From the NCBI RefSeq assembly GCF_019393635.1, contig NC_057861.1:61940532-62004531 (forward strand): DNA of 64,000 nucleotides. Reading direction: 5' to 3'. The first letter of the stretch is position 1, and every line of letters starts with the position of its first letter. Of the stretch, positions 12,501 through 44,461 are shown one piece after another. A program made the position numbers and the translations under genes. The notes beneath the pieces are model-generated. The model saw only the letters and a program-made list of their open reading frames with translations. It was not told the origin of the DNA and did no database searches. Source of the stretch: Dromiciops gliroides. Taxonomy: Eukaryota; Chordata; Mammalia; Microbiotheria; Microbiotheriidae.

Positions 12501-13978
12501 ATTTCTAGTTGGTTCAAAACAAGGTAAATGCATAGTTGTGTGTGCAAGTGTGTGCGTGTGTGAGAATGCATACAAATCTCATCCCCTACAGTCCTCTCCC
12601 CTTTTCAACCACCACAACTCTGAAAACTCTTTGGTCAGGTCTTAGTAAAGGGCAAAGAAAACCAAAGGAATCCCATAAAAATGTCTTCATGACATGGCAA
12701 AGTAGGTCATTGGTACTACTGAGAAAGGAACAGAGGTAGGTCAGGTCTTCATTCTCTTATCTTGTATATGCGTTTCTTTCTAGGGGTACAACGGCAGTGG
12801 ATGGAGCTGGATTTGGCATAGATCGGCCTGCTGAACTCTCTAAAGAAGATGATGAATATGAGGCATTCCGTAAAAGAATGATGTTGGCCTATAGATTTCG
12901 ACCTAACCCGCTGGTATGGTGATCTTTTTTAGGCAAAACATATCCTTCCCTCTAGCCACTCTTCCATACCTACTAAGTGCATGAGAGCTATATAGTGCTT
13001 TACTTCTCAACACCCTGGTGAGGCAGGTATTAGAAATAACATTTCCATTTGTGGGGCGGGGGATGAGGGTTAAATGACTTGCCCAGGGTCACACAACTAG
13101 TAAGTGTCAAATGTCTGAAGCTGGATTTGAACTTGGGTCCTCCTGAATCCAGGGCTGGTGCTTTATCCACTGCACCACCTAGCTGTCCGACATTTCCATT
13201 TTTCAACTGCAAATCGAGGCTGAGAGACTCTATGACAGGCACAGTTGAAGGTATCAGCGAGAATGCTGCTTAATTTTCCTGACTCTGGTGTGTTCCTTCT
13301 ATATAGAGTAGGTGACCCTAAATCTGGCAATTAGGGAATAACCATATTTATCACACCTACCTTACCCTGTGTGGGGTTGTTGTGAGATTTAAATGAGATG
13401 TAATGTATGCAAAAATGCTTTGAAAAATAAGAACTATGCAAAAAAGGGATTGTTTTTCAGCAAGACAAATCATAGTCATCTGTGAAATATGCACATACCT
13501 TCCTGCTGGGAGGTTTCCTTTTCTCCTTTTTTCCTTCTTTCCTTTTGAGTTTTCATCTAGCAGCTATGGTCCGATTACTCAGAATAGAACATGACGGACA
13601 GTTTCCTTTGAGGTTATTTTTAACAGTAGAGATTTGATTCATCTGATACTCAGATAGACAAGTATTAACAGACTCCCCCAAACAAAAGGAACTGCAGTTG
13701 GTCTGGAAGAGAACCCATCAAGCTTTGTTCTACATGTGAATTTCCCATGGGCTGAAGCATACGCCTCTTTGTTTGACCCTTGCTCTAGGATGCACTTTGC
13801 AGGGTGGGAAGAAAGTGGGACTTTGCCTTCCTCTCCTCCTCAGTTCTTTTCATTCATTTTATAGTTGAGGTGTTTATTGGCTAATTCTGGTTGTAATTTA
13901 TGTGATTATATTTGTAAATATTAATACTTTCTCCTCCTTTTTCCCCCACAGAACAATCCCAGAAGACCTTACTACTGA
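399..13978 (+). CDS. SUGP1: SUGP1, last six coding exons (C-terminal 230 residues, G-patch)
   Basis: SURP and G-patch domain-containing protein 1, a nuclear spliceosome-associated factor. In the known family the G-patch activates the helicase DHX15, and SUGP1 works with SF3B1 in branch-site choice. Coding exons are 399-505, 1242-1419, 8755-8861, 10137-10282, 12784-12913 and 13952-13978. All have AG/GT borders and join in phase to 230 residues plus TGA. The peptide runs from [15 protein letters not shown] through an acidic, helical KRAMQDMQL...[13 protein letters not shown] stretch to the G-patch ([19 protein letters not shown], then GIKNPVNKG and [10 protein letters not shown]), and ends NNPRRPYY. 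It matches my memory of human SUGP1 (645 aa) without gaps. Both SURP domains and the N-terminus lie upstream of the window. Intron 3 of this set (7.3 kb) is packed with repeats. No frame damage is seen. Its neighbour TM6SF2 is also its neighbour in human. Confidence 0.96.
888..985 (-). mobile_element. MIR-like SINE relic
   Basis: Reads gaaatgaaggttcagag then gtgactctcccag, the complement of the MIR core. Strongly decayed. Confidence 0.5.
1242..1419 (+). CDS. SUGP1: SUGP1 exon (MQQMYDMIM)
   Basis: Acceptor is cccccag and donor is gtaagt. It is 178 nt and leaves one base (G) of a split Glu codon. It encodes a Met/Gln-rich helix ([19 protein letters not shown]) and the acidic [20 protein letters not shown] segment. 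Confidence 0.95.
2075..2435 (+). mobile_element. solo LTR of an endogenous retrovirus-like element (fossil)
   Basis: 361 bp bounded by TGTAAC...GTTACA, with 4-bp target duplications AGGG at 2071-2074 and 2436-2439. It carries AATAAA at 2336-2341. A second copy in the opposite direction lies at 6337-6694. No internal region remains. The 4-bp duplication suits a class I (gamma-like) element. Age is moderate by the visible divergence between the copies. Confidence 0.85.
3785..4118. mobile_element. unclassified 334-bp insertion in a MIR-like SINE
   Basis: Bounded by a perfect 15-bp duplication (gatagtaatattagt) at 3770-3784 and 4119-4133, inside a + MIR-like SINE (about 3700-4190). It starts aggcctccaccagtcgag and ends accctgga. 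It has no poly(A) tail and no clear tRNA head, and no credible reading frame. I do not recognise the family. Confidence 0.75.
4195..4332 (+). repeat. ancient 'cactgtgccaggtactgggg' family copy
   Basis: Contains cacagtatgtgtagggcactgtgcc then tactggggtttcaaagac and a cattctcct segment. It matches the repeat seen at least ten times in the window (for example near 15650, 19447 and 35115). Confidence 0.5.
4740..5357 (+). mobile_element. L2 LINE 3' end
   Basis: Pyrimidine-rich stretch with the L2 3' order: caagctcttcctatcttcc, then a 'tgcctggcattgttaagtga' segment, ending taataaatgcttattga. A (TTA)n run sits at 5232-5250. Confidence 0.7.
5373..5446 (+). mobile_element. SINE 5' fragment (tRNA-like head)
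   Basis: Reads gaggcaactgggtggcacagtagatagagc through acccgagttcaa and stops where the L1 3' end begins. Only the head is present. Confidence 0.6.
5447..5940 (+). mobile_element. L1 3' end, + strand, tail-to-tail with the next L1
   Basis: Contains the marsupial L1 3' order: aagacacttccaaaggactcatgatg, acaacatgactaatatgg, catgtataacctatat, gagggagggagaaaatttgg and tctttacatgcaattg. A WSINE1 is inserted at 5572-5715. The reverse complement of 5990-6330 gives the same order. Confidence 0.8.
5572..5715 (-). mobile_element. WSINE1-type SINE
   Basis: Minus-strand copy starting with an 11-T tail; 14-bp duplications (ctgttgttcacttt) at 5558-5571 and 5716-5729. Inserted into the + L1 end. Confidence 0.93.
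6337..6694 (-). mobile_element. solo LTR of an endogenous retrovirus-like element (fossil), inverted copy
   Basis: 358 bp, the reverse of the LTR at 2075-2435, with 4-bp duplications CAGT at 6333-6336 and 6695-6698. It cuts an L1 3' end whose two halves read on across it (cacagttgatcatcaca). No internal region. Same family and similar age as the other copy. Confidence 0.88.
6903..7048 (-). mobile_element. WSINE1-type SINE
   Basis: Minus-strand copy in L1, flanked by near-identical catccccttaatttct and catcccctcaatttct duplications. Confidence 0.92.
7588..7800 (+). mobile_element. MIR-like marsupial SINE
   Basis: tRNA-like part (gaattcaaatccagcc), then gtgactttggataa, cctcagtttcttaatttc, gataataattgttg and a tactagctatcattgttatt end. 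Confidence 0.65.
7938..8187 (-). mobile_element. MIR-like SINE
   Basis: Reverse order: atagcttagcatttatat, acttgcctagggtcacacagc, ttgaactcaggtctttctg, then tgcaacctagctgcct. Confidence 0.65.
8582..8680. repeat. TG/TA microsatellite with internal dyad, near SUGP1 acceptor
   Basis: A tatgtatatatgtgtatg run is followed by its near-complement acatacacacatacatata, then (ca)n. It can fold back on itself. The SUGP1 acceptor is at 8753-8754. Confidence 0.8.
8755..8861 (+). CDS. SUGP1: SUGP1 exon ([16 protein letters not shown])
   Basis: It follows tctgtatag and ends before gtaagg. It encodes the rest of the split Glu, then [20 protein letters not shown] and [15 protein letters not shown]. An imperfect TG/TA hairpin repeat sits about 100 bp upstream of the acceptor. 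Confidence 0.95.
10137..10282 (+). CDS. SUGP1: SUGP1 exon carrying most of the G-patch
   Basis: Acceptor is ctctgcag and donor is gtaagt. It encodes [18 protein letters not shown], then the glycine-rich G-patch core [19 protein letters not shown] and [11 protein letters not shown]. It ends with two bases (AA) of a split Lys. Confidence 0.95.
10485..10605. repeat. degenerate short tandem repeat (gatac-rich)
   Basis: Repeated gatac, ggtgatacag and gatacccag-like words about every 12-16 bases in a SUGP1 intron. Too diverged to fix the unit. Confidence 0.4.
11516..11666 (-). mobile_element. WSINE1-type SINE
   Basis: Minus-strand copy with perfect 16-bp duplications (agaagataagctcttt) at 11500-11515 and 11667-11682. 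Confidence 0.95.
12784..12913 (+). CDS. SUGP1: SUGP1 exon, end of G-patch and [13 protein letters not shown]
   Basis: It follows tttctag and ends before gtatgg. It encodes [20 protein letters not shown], then [20 protein letters not shown] and NPL. Human has GTTTVDGAGFG at the start, one substitution. Confidence 0.95.
13051..13189 (-). mobile_element. WSINE1-type SINE, 'atgaggg' subtype
   Basis: Minus-strand copy with 12-bp duplications (acatttccattt) at 13039-13050 and 13190-13201. It carries gaatccagggctggtgcttta. Confidence 0.93.
13952..13978 (+). CDS. SUGP1: SUGP1 terminal exon with stop
   Basis: It follows a pyrimidine-rich tract ending cccccacag. It encodes NNPRRPYY then TGA, the same end as human SUGP1. 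Confidence 0.95.
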   Translation, partial: NNPRRPYY

Positions 13979-14104
13979 GTATTTTCCCAAAAAAAGTATT
14001 TTCAGTACAAATGTAATTTTACTGTGAAATGTTATAGAACTGCATTACTCCCACTCCCATACCCTGTCTTTTTTTTCTTCTTTGTTGCAAATACTGTAAA
14101 ATGT

Positions 14105-14110
14105 ATTAAA
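14105..14110 (+). promoter_or_regulatory. possible SUGP1 poly(A) signal ATTAAA
   Basis: ATTAAA lies 127 bases after the SUGP1 stop, with a GT-containing stretch downstream (cagtgttgtag). It is the first signal-like hexamer in the 3' UTR. Longer 3' UTRs are possible; transcript data would decide. Confidence 0.4.
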
Positions 14111-17100
14111 AGTCACAGTACTCTGCTTCACCCAGAACAGTGTTGTAGCACCAGCAGGCGGGCACACAAGCATAACGCCCTTCCTCGATGACAGCATCTT
14201 TGTGAAGGTGGTGGTGTCATAGAGGAGTAAAGAAGAAGGGTTAGCATGGAAGCTTGTCCCTAGTATCCTTTCCAAGGGGAAACACCAAAGAATCCTTTCA
14301 GAATCCTCATGTTCTATTGAGGGATACCTCCTTTCCAGTGATAAAGAATAGTTTGATTAGAAACTGAATCTTCATGCTGTATTGGAATTTAGAATATATA
14401 ACATGTAAAGCGACAGGGATCTAAGAGATCTAACCTCCCTCTCAAGTTACTGATAAAAAACCAAACCAAACAAAAACTCTGAGGTCCAGAGAATGAGCCT
14501 GCTGTCATACAGCAAGTTAATGGCAGAGCTGGTACTAGGACCTGGATCCTCTATTGTTGTGTCCTACATTGTGGCTTAAGTAGCAGGTTTACCAGGAGAT
14601 GGTTGTCCTCACACTAGGAGGCCACAAACAGTCCCAACCTTAATACAGTTTTCATTTCCCTTACCTAGCCTCCTGGCCAGTATTTTGGACCTTTGCCTGC
14701 TCCTAATTCTCGAGGGTGTATGTGGAATCATAGCCCAGCACTTTCCTTTGAGTCTGTGAACAAAGAGGAGGCTCTATACCTCCAGAAACCCCTGGGGGAT
14801 GCATCCTTATTTCTCTACCTCCTGTGAACATGGGGTCACCTGCAGGTTCCTTTGTGACTTTTTGTGAGAGGTTTCCTTATAGTGACCAACTTGCCCACCT
14901 GAAGGAGAGCTCAGGTTCCCTGAACAGGAAAATGTCCTATGCCTTACACTTACACCAGGGGCCTAATTAGCTTCCTTTCTATATACTATTTAGTGTGTTC
15001 ACACCCTAGCTGTTCTTCTGTAACTCAGAGCCTTCTAATATACTTGGTTTCCAGTAAAGCCTCTTGAAATTCTCTTTTCTGCATGGTGAGGTTTTCCAGT
15101 CTGGGGTGGTGCTCATCTTGCCGGGGAGTATGTGGTTTCTTTAGGCTTCACGACCGAGCCTGGCCCTTTGGTAAAACCGGCATGTTATACATCTTAAACT
15201 GAGGGTTCTTCCCAGTGTTTTCCCCGAGAGCTCAAGATACTAATTACATACCACTACTCCCAGTCCACTTGGAACCAGTTAGTTTACTCTGTAGCTGCTG
15301 CTTTTGTCATAAAAGGAAGAAGTCAGATTAGACAGACTCCCAGGTCCTTTTCAGTTCTACCAGTCGATGTTCTCCGATGCCTTACAGCTCTCACTTTCTG
15401 TGCTCCAAAATCCTTTCCAAGTGAGCATCACTTCTACTTTTGGGACCAAATCCCAAGATTCACTGAGCCTTAAAGACAGTGACATATGCCAGGACCCTTA
15501 GCAGGGGCCTGGGTCTCTTCCTGGATTCTTTTACTTTGGAGCTAAGAGGAAGCTTGGCATGACCAACCCACTTTTCCATTTCCTGCTCCACGAGCATGTG
15601 TCTGATTTTTGGCTGCTTTAAAGTCCTTCCCATCTAAGAATCCATTAGCAAGCATTTATTAAGCACCTACCATATGCCAAGCATGGTGCTGGGCACTGGG
15701 GAGATAAAAACAAAACTGGCATCTCTGTCCTCCTCAGGAGAAAACTGCATGTACACATTGGGGGACAGGAAAGGGAGGCACTAAGAAAGGCTTCCTGTAG
15801 ATGATAGCACTTGGCCTGAATTTTGAAGGAAACTTGGGTTTCTAAGAATCTGTAAATAGGTTGGAGCCAGTTGTGAAGGGTTTTTTAGATGTGATGAAAG
15901 GTTATCTTCATTTTCTACAAGGTAACTAGATGTTCTTAAGTCAGAGGCAGCGTGGTACAACAGCAGGAGCACTAGGCTAGACTTAGTCGGTTATTTTACA
16001 GGTGAGGAAACCAAGGCGAAAAAGGGACTCTTAAATTCCAGGGTTAGGAGTGGGAGCCTGGTGTCCTGACTGCTTGTGGTGGGATTTGGGCCAGTCTGCT
16101 TACTTTTCCTAATGTGTTTTCTTTATCTGTAAAATGCTGCTACAACTTCCTGTCGTTCTAATGGTCAGTGTCGTGTGGCTATGAAAGTTGAGGAGACATC
16201 ACAGCACACTGAACACAACTTGTACATGACAAGCAAGAATCCCCTTTACAGTGTCTCCTCTCCCCCTCCCCCCCCCACGCCAGCAGCTCTTTCTAGTTTT
16301 CAATTTCTCTTAAGTGTCAGAAAATTTTACCTTCTGGTACACCAAAATCCGACTGTGCACTGTCTGCCTGCTGTGACTGGTTTTGTCCTCTGGATCCAAG
16401 CTCTTCCAAATCACAAGTCTTCAGATACTTGGTAGTAGGAATTATCAGTCTATTTTTTCTCTGCCAAGCTAAATGTCCCCACTTGCTTCACCTGAACCTC
16501 ATAATGACCTGATTTCTAGGCCTGCCCCATCCTGTTCACTCTCCTGTGTACTCTAGTTTGTGTGTCCTACCTTTAATGTGCCCAGAACTGATCTGGGATA
16601 TTGCAGATGTGGGCTGTCCAATTGAAACTTATTTATTAAGCATCTACTGTATGCCAGGCACTCTGCTACATCCTGGGAATAGAAAGATAAAGTGAAATGT
16701 TCCCGTGCCTGCCAGAGTTTACATTGTATAGAAGGAGAACTGAGGACAGTGTGATGACCACTACCCTCTTTCTGGGAACAAGACCTCTCCTGATACATCC
16801 TGAATTTCCAAACCTCTTCCCAGTTTAAGCCCTGCATAAGCACTATAGTTATCTATGTTGTTATATATATATCCCTTTGTTATGGATGGATGCTTGTGCT
16901 TACGAACCATGTCTTATTCTTTTCTGTCTCCCCTAGTGTCCAGCACAGGGCCCCTTGTACACAGTAGGAATCAATATTTGTTGAGCTGAATTTTGTCATC
17001 ATCCTTTTTGGAAAGAAAACTGTTGGTTTTAACTGAGGTCCTAAATTTTGTAACATAAAATAATGATTATATGATGTGAGACTCATCTTGGAGGTGGGAA

Positions 17101-20100
17101 GGGGGGAGAATGGGAGAAGGAAAAGAAGCAGAGCTGCTTTGGGGTGCCCTTCACATCACACCCCACAGAAGGTCACTTCCTCTGCCTACAAAAAGAGATG
17201 GATGTCTGGTGACATGTCTTGTCTCTTTGTGTCTTTGAAGTGAAAGCATTCTGGGCTAAGCCCCCAAGGCTTCCTGTGCAATTTCCATTAAATGGTATGG
17301 TTAAAGCCCTGGACTGGGCAAGGAGTGCCATGGTCCTAAGTGCCATTTCCCTCCTTCTGGGCTATTGTGAAGATCAAAGAGATGCTTGTTGCACAAGTGC
17401 TTTATAAACTTTATGTTCCATATTCATATGAAATTCTTTCCAGTTATCATAATAATGATGTTCTTGGATAAGCTAGTCAGGGCTTTTGTATTCTTTGAAC
17501 TCTTAGAATAATAGTCTCACGTTGTTCCATCCCTACCTGTGCCAAGGTGCCACTGCCCTGGCAGCCACTTTGTTGTTCATGACCCTCACCTTTGTCAGCT
17601 GCAGCTTCTGTTAAGTGTAAGCTGCATGTGCTCTGTGCTGAGGAACAAAGATGAAAAGTAAGTTTGTTTTCAGGGAGTTTACAATCTAATAGGAGTGTTA
17701 AGGCCTGCATGCACTACTTAAATACAAATACAATGAGATACAGATACGTGAAAGAACAAAGAGGCTTGTTAAAAGATGTATCTGTTGCCCTTTTTAAAAA
17801 AACATCATTTTCAAATATTCCCCTTCCCCTCTCCCACCCTGAAAGGCTTTCCTTTTAATAAGGAAAAAAGGGTTGGGCAAGCAGTTCAGCAAAATCTACA
17901 AACATCAGCCAAGTCTGGTAGTGTTTGCAAAGTTCCATGCAAAGAATCCCCTGACCTCTGCAAAAAAGGGAGAGAGGGGCCTTTTCTCATTGTTTCTTCA
18001 GAGACAAGCTTGGTCCTACGTAGGGTTCATTTAAAAAAAATTTTTTTTATTCTTCTAACTTAAATTGTAATTGTGTATTACTTTCCTGATTCAGCTTCAT
18101 TTTGCATTAGTTCATGTAAGTATTCCCATGCTACCCTGAATTCTTCATAGTCATCATTTCTGATGGCATAACAACATTCCCATTACATTTTTGTCTGAGG
18201 CAATATGGTTAGGTGGATCTTGGTTCAAGTCCTACTTCTGGCACATGCCAGCTGTATGACCCTGGACCATTCACTCAACCTTCAGTGCTCAAGGGAGCTC
18301 CTTACAATTATTAACTACAGATAAGGTACCCACTTCTATTGTTATTCCGCCTTCTCTGGAAGTTTCTTATAGCAATGAATGACAGGTTCAGCCCCTCTCA
18401 TGTCAAATCAGTGAGCTTACTTTGTGCCAGACTGTCTACCAAACACCAGGAGTATATAAAGGAAGGCAAAAACAGTCCCTGCTTTCAAGTCACATTCTGA
18501 AGGGGAGACAACGTGTACATTAATTGGTGTGCTGTAGATGAATATCAAGGTGACCACCTTGGCATATGTGCCTAGGAGTGGGATCTCTGGGGCAGAGGTT
18601 ATGAACATTTTAGCCATTTGGTTTGTTGGCATAATATGAAATTGCTTTCCAGAATGGTTGGACCAATTAATAGCTCTACCAGCAGTGTATATTAACCAAG
18701 CATTGATTAAACACTTATACTGGGCACTGTCATTTATGGGGTCTCAAATAAAGGTTTAAAACTGCCCTCAAGGAAGTCCTTCTAATGGGGGAGACAATGG
18801 GTAAAACAACCCCTCTAATATTGCCTATTCCCATCTTTTGTGATATTTGCCAATTTCCTGGGTGTGAGGGAGAAGCTCAGAGTTGTTTTGATTTATATTT
18901 GTTTCATGTATCAGAGGGATACTTTTAAAATCGGGTGTGAGGATTCACAGGAGGCTTCTTGGAGTAGTTAGAACCTGGGCTGTGCCTTGAAAGGCAAGAA
19001 GGATCTTGGTAGAAACGTGAAAAGTTCATGTTCTAGACATGTTTGGTGGTAAGTGGCGATGTGCAAAAATGCAGAGGTGTCTGGAAAGGGGCAGAACAAC
19101 ATTGTGGGGCTGGCATGTACTGACCATGAGGTAAATCTGGAAGGACAGAGTCTGATTGAAGGGGAGGGGTGTGTTAAATGTTAACTTGAGGCAATTATTT
19201 CATTCTGAAAAGATAGGGAACTGTTGAAGATTCTTGAGAAAGCAGTCAGCACATGAAGATTGTAGATTTAAGCACCAGAAAGGACCTCTGAGTCTGAATT
19301 CAGCCTCTTCATTTTAAAGATGAGGAAACATTTCCAAAGAGGCCAAGTGACTTACCCATGGGCACACAGTAGATAAGGGACAGAGGCACCTTCCACAACC
19401 GAAATAAAGATGACATTGGCAAAGGATGACTGGATAAGGGAGAGATTAGATAGAACATTTATTAAAGCACTTACTATGAGCCAGAAGCAAGCAAGGAAAT
19501 CCCTGCCCTCAAGAAGCTTACATTCAAATGGGAGGCAGAGAACTCCATTAGAATAGTCCATATAAGGTGATAAGGTTGATAGCAGTGTGATTGTTGAGGA
19601 AGGAGTCTAAATTTCAGAGATCTGTGATCTTGAATGGGAAGAAAAACTTTTTTCTCTAATCTCTAACAAATTTAACATTCCTTCCATTCTCAATGTAGGG
19701 ACAAATTCTGAGAAGAAAGCCCATATGCTTTCACCAGATTGTTAAAGAGATCCATGACTCAAAAAAGGTTGCAATTTAGTTCAGTGCTCTCATAAATGAG
19801 GAAAAAGCCTTTGGGCTGTCTGAAGAACTGTATTACCCATCTAGGGAACAAGATCTTCCCAGAGAACTGTGGCCCCTGAAGGGCCCCCTCTCTAAAGATG
19901 TAGTTTAGGGAAGCTCAACTTTGTTCCTGAGTTGTCCAGGCACTATGCTTTCCTACCGAATTGAATTGCTTCTTATCTGTGGACAAAGACACTTGGAATC
20001 TGACCTCCCTTGGTCAGAGGAAGCATTTCTGCACCTTGATCAAAGCTCAGGTTGCCCCACCCTAACGATGGCTATTGATATCTGAGCCAGAACTAGAACC

Positions 20101-20940
20101 TCAGACTCCTGACTGCTGGTTCAGTGCTCTTTCCATCAAGTCATATTTCATTCTTGTTCAAGGGGCAAAAATTGGGGATGCAGTCATTTTAAAGGCAGAT
20201 TTCTATAAACCACAAATAGACCAGGAAGGAACTTTAAGGTTGTTAGTAAGGCACAATATGGCTATCCCAGAATAAGTGGGCTTAAAGGCCTTCCAATTTA
20301 GTTAACCCCTGAGTGAAGGACCTTTGTTTTCTCTTATGATCAACTACAGTGGATCAGTCACCTGGTACAGTATTGCTTCCTGTCCTTAATAAAAATCCAC
20401 CTACCCCCCAAAAAACACTGTCCTTGCAAACCTTTCAAAGTTTGGTGAGAACACCCCCAGTCATTAAGCGCCTTCTGTGGAGGATGGTAGAAATTAAACT
20501 GCTTCCTCTTTGCTGAAGCCCAGTGTTAGGGAGATAGGGGGCAGTACAAAGATGAAATAAAACGGGCTCAATCTCAGAATGCTTTTCTTTGTTTTATGGG
20601 TTTGCAAAGAATAAATGTCAAGAGGTTTTATTACATCAGGTCTCTCAGTGGAAAGAAAACAACCAGATAAGGCAGAGGTTATAACTGTACAACAGTTTCA
20701 TCATCTGGTAAAATGTTAAGGAGTTCAATATCTTGGGGATCCCACGTTTTGGGATTCCATTATCTTTAAGTCTGAGACGCAGATCTTAGACGATCTTCAA
20801 GGCTACAAGCAACCTTAGGGATCAACTGATTCAATTTCCTCGTTTTACAGAAGCAGCTGCTTGGTAGAGATCTCTCTAACACTCTTCATTAAGGCATATT
20901 GCCTTCGTGGGTGGCTTTTTGTTTTGTTTTGTTTTTCAGG
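14111..20940. other. SUGP1-TM6SF2 intergenic stretch without a gene
   Basis: No exon of a known gene is visible on either strand. It holds old repeats. Near 15650-15765, 16622-16745, 17630-17745, 18405-18530, 18694-18810 and 19447-19580 are copies of an ancient mammalian family with the motif attaagcacctactatgtgcc and a later 'ccctgccctcaaggagctta-cattc' segment. A MIR-like SINE is at about 18190-18320 and an L1 relic at 17785-18920. The rest looks like unique, decayed sequence. Confidence 0.6.
17785..18920 (-). mobile_element. L1 3' relic in pieces
   Basis: Minus-strand L1 words in order: cctctgcaaaaaaggg, cttcattttgcattagttcatgtaagt, gcctaggagtgggatctctgg, ttgctttccagaatggttgg and gtgtgagggagaagctcagag. 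Older SINE-like repeats are inserted at about 18190-18530 and 18694-18810. Confidence 0.65.
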
Positions 20941-21420
20941 TGGGATAAATGACTTATTTGATGTTTTGGGCTGGGAACCGGACCTGGCCTCGATTAGTCA
21001 TGGACTCCCCTTCCTTGATCCCCCTAAAAAGTGTGTGTGGTGGGGGAGGCCAGGACTGCCCCTGCGAGGAGGGGGGGTGTGGCTCTGAGAGAGTAGAGGT
21101 CACAGTCCCTTTAAAGGCCGGCGGAGATGTCGAAACCTCGGGTCGAGGGAGGGCTCGAGGACCTCTGGAGAGACGAGCTTCAGTGACCTTTGCATGGGGT
21201 TGGGCCACCCGACGGTTGGCGTCAGGGGTTCGGGCCAGGAGCTTTAGGCTTCCAAGCTGACAGCCCGGGGAGGAGACAATTACCTAGCGGACCCACCTGA
21301 ACCTGGGCAGGGAGTCTGGCTGATAGGACAGGCGAGCGCCTGGAGAAGGAGGACCTGCCCCATGCCAGGTGGCATCTACCTTCTGCCCCACCACCGCCGC
21401 CACCTATCTCATCCGCAGCC

Positions 21421-44461
<23,041 letters not shown>
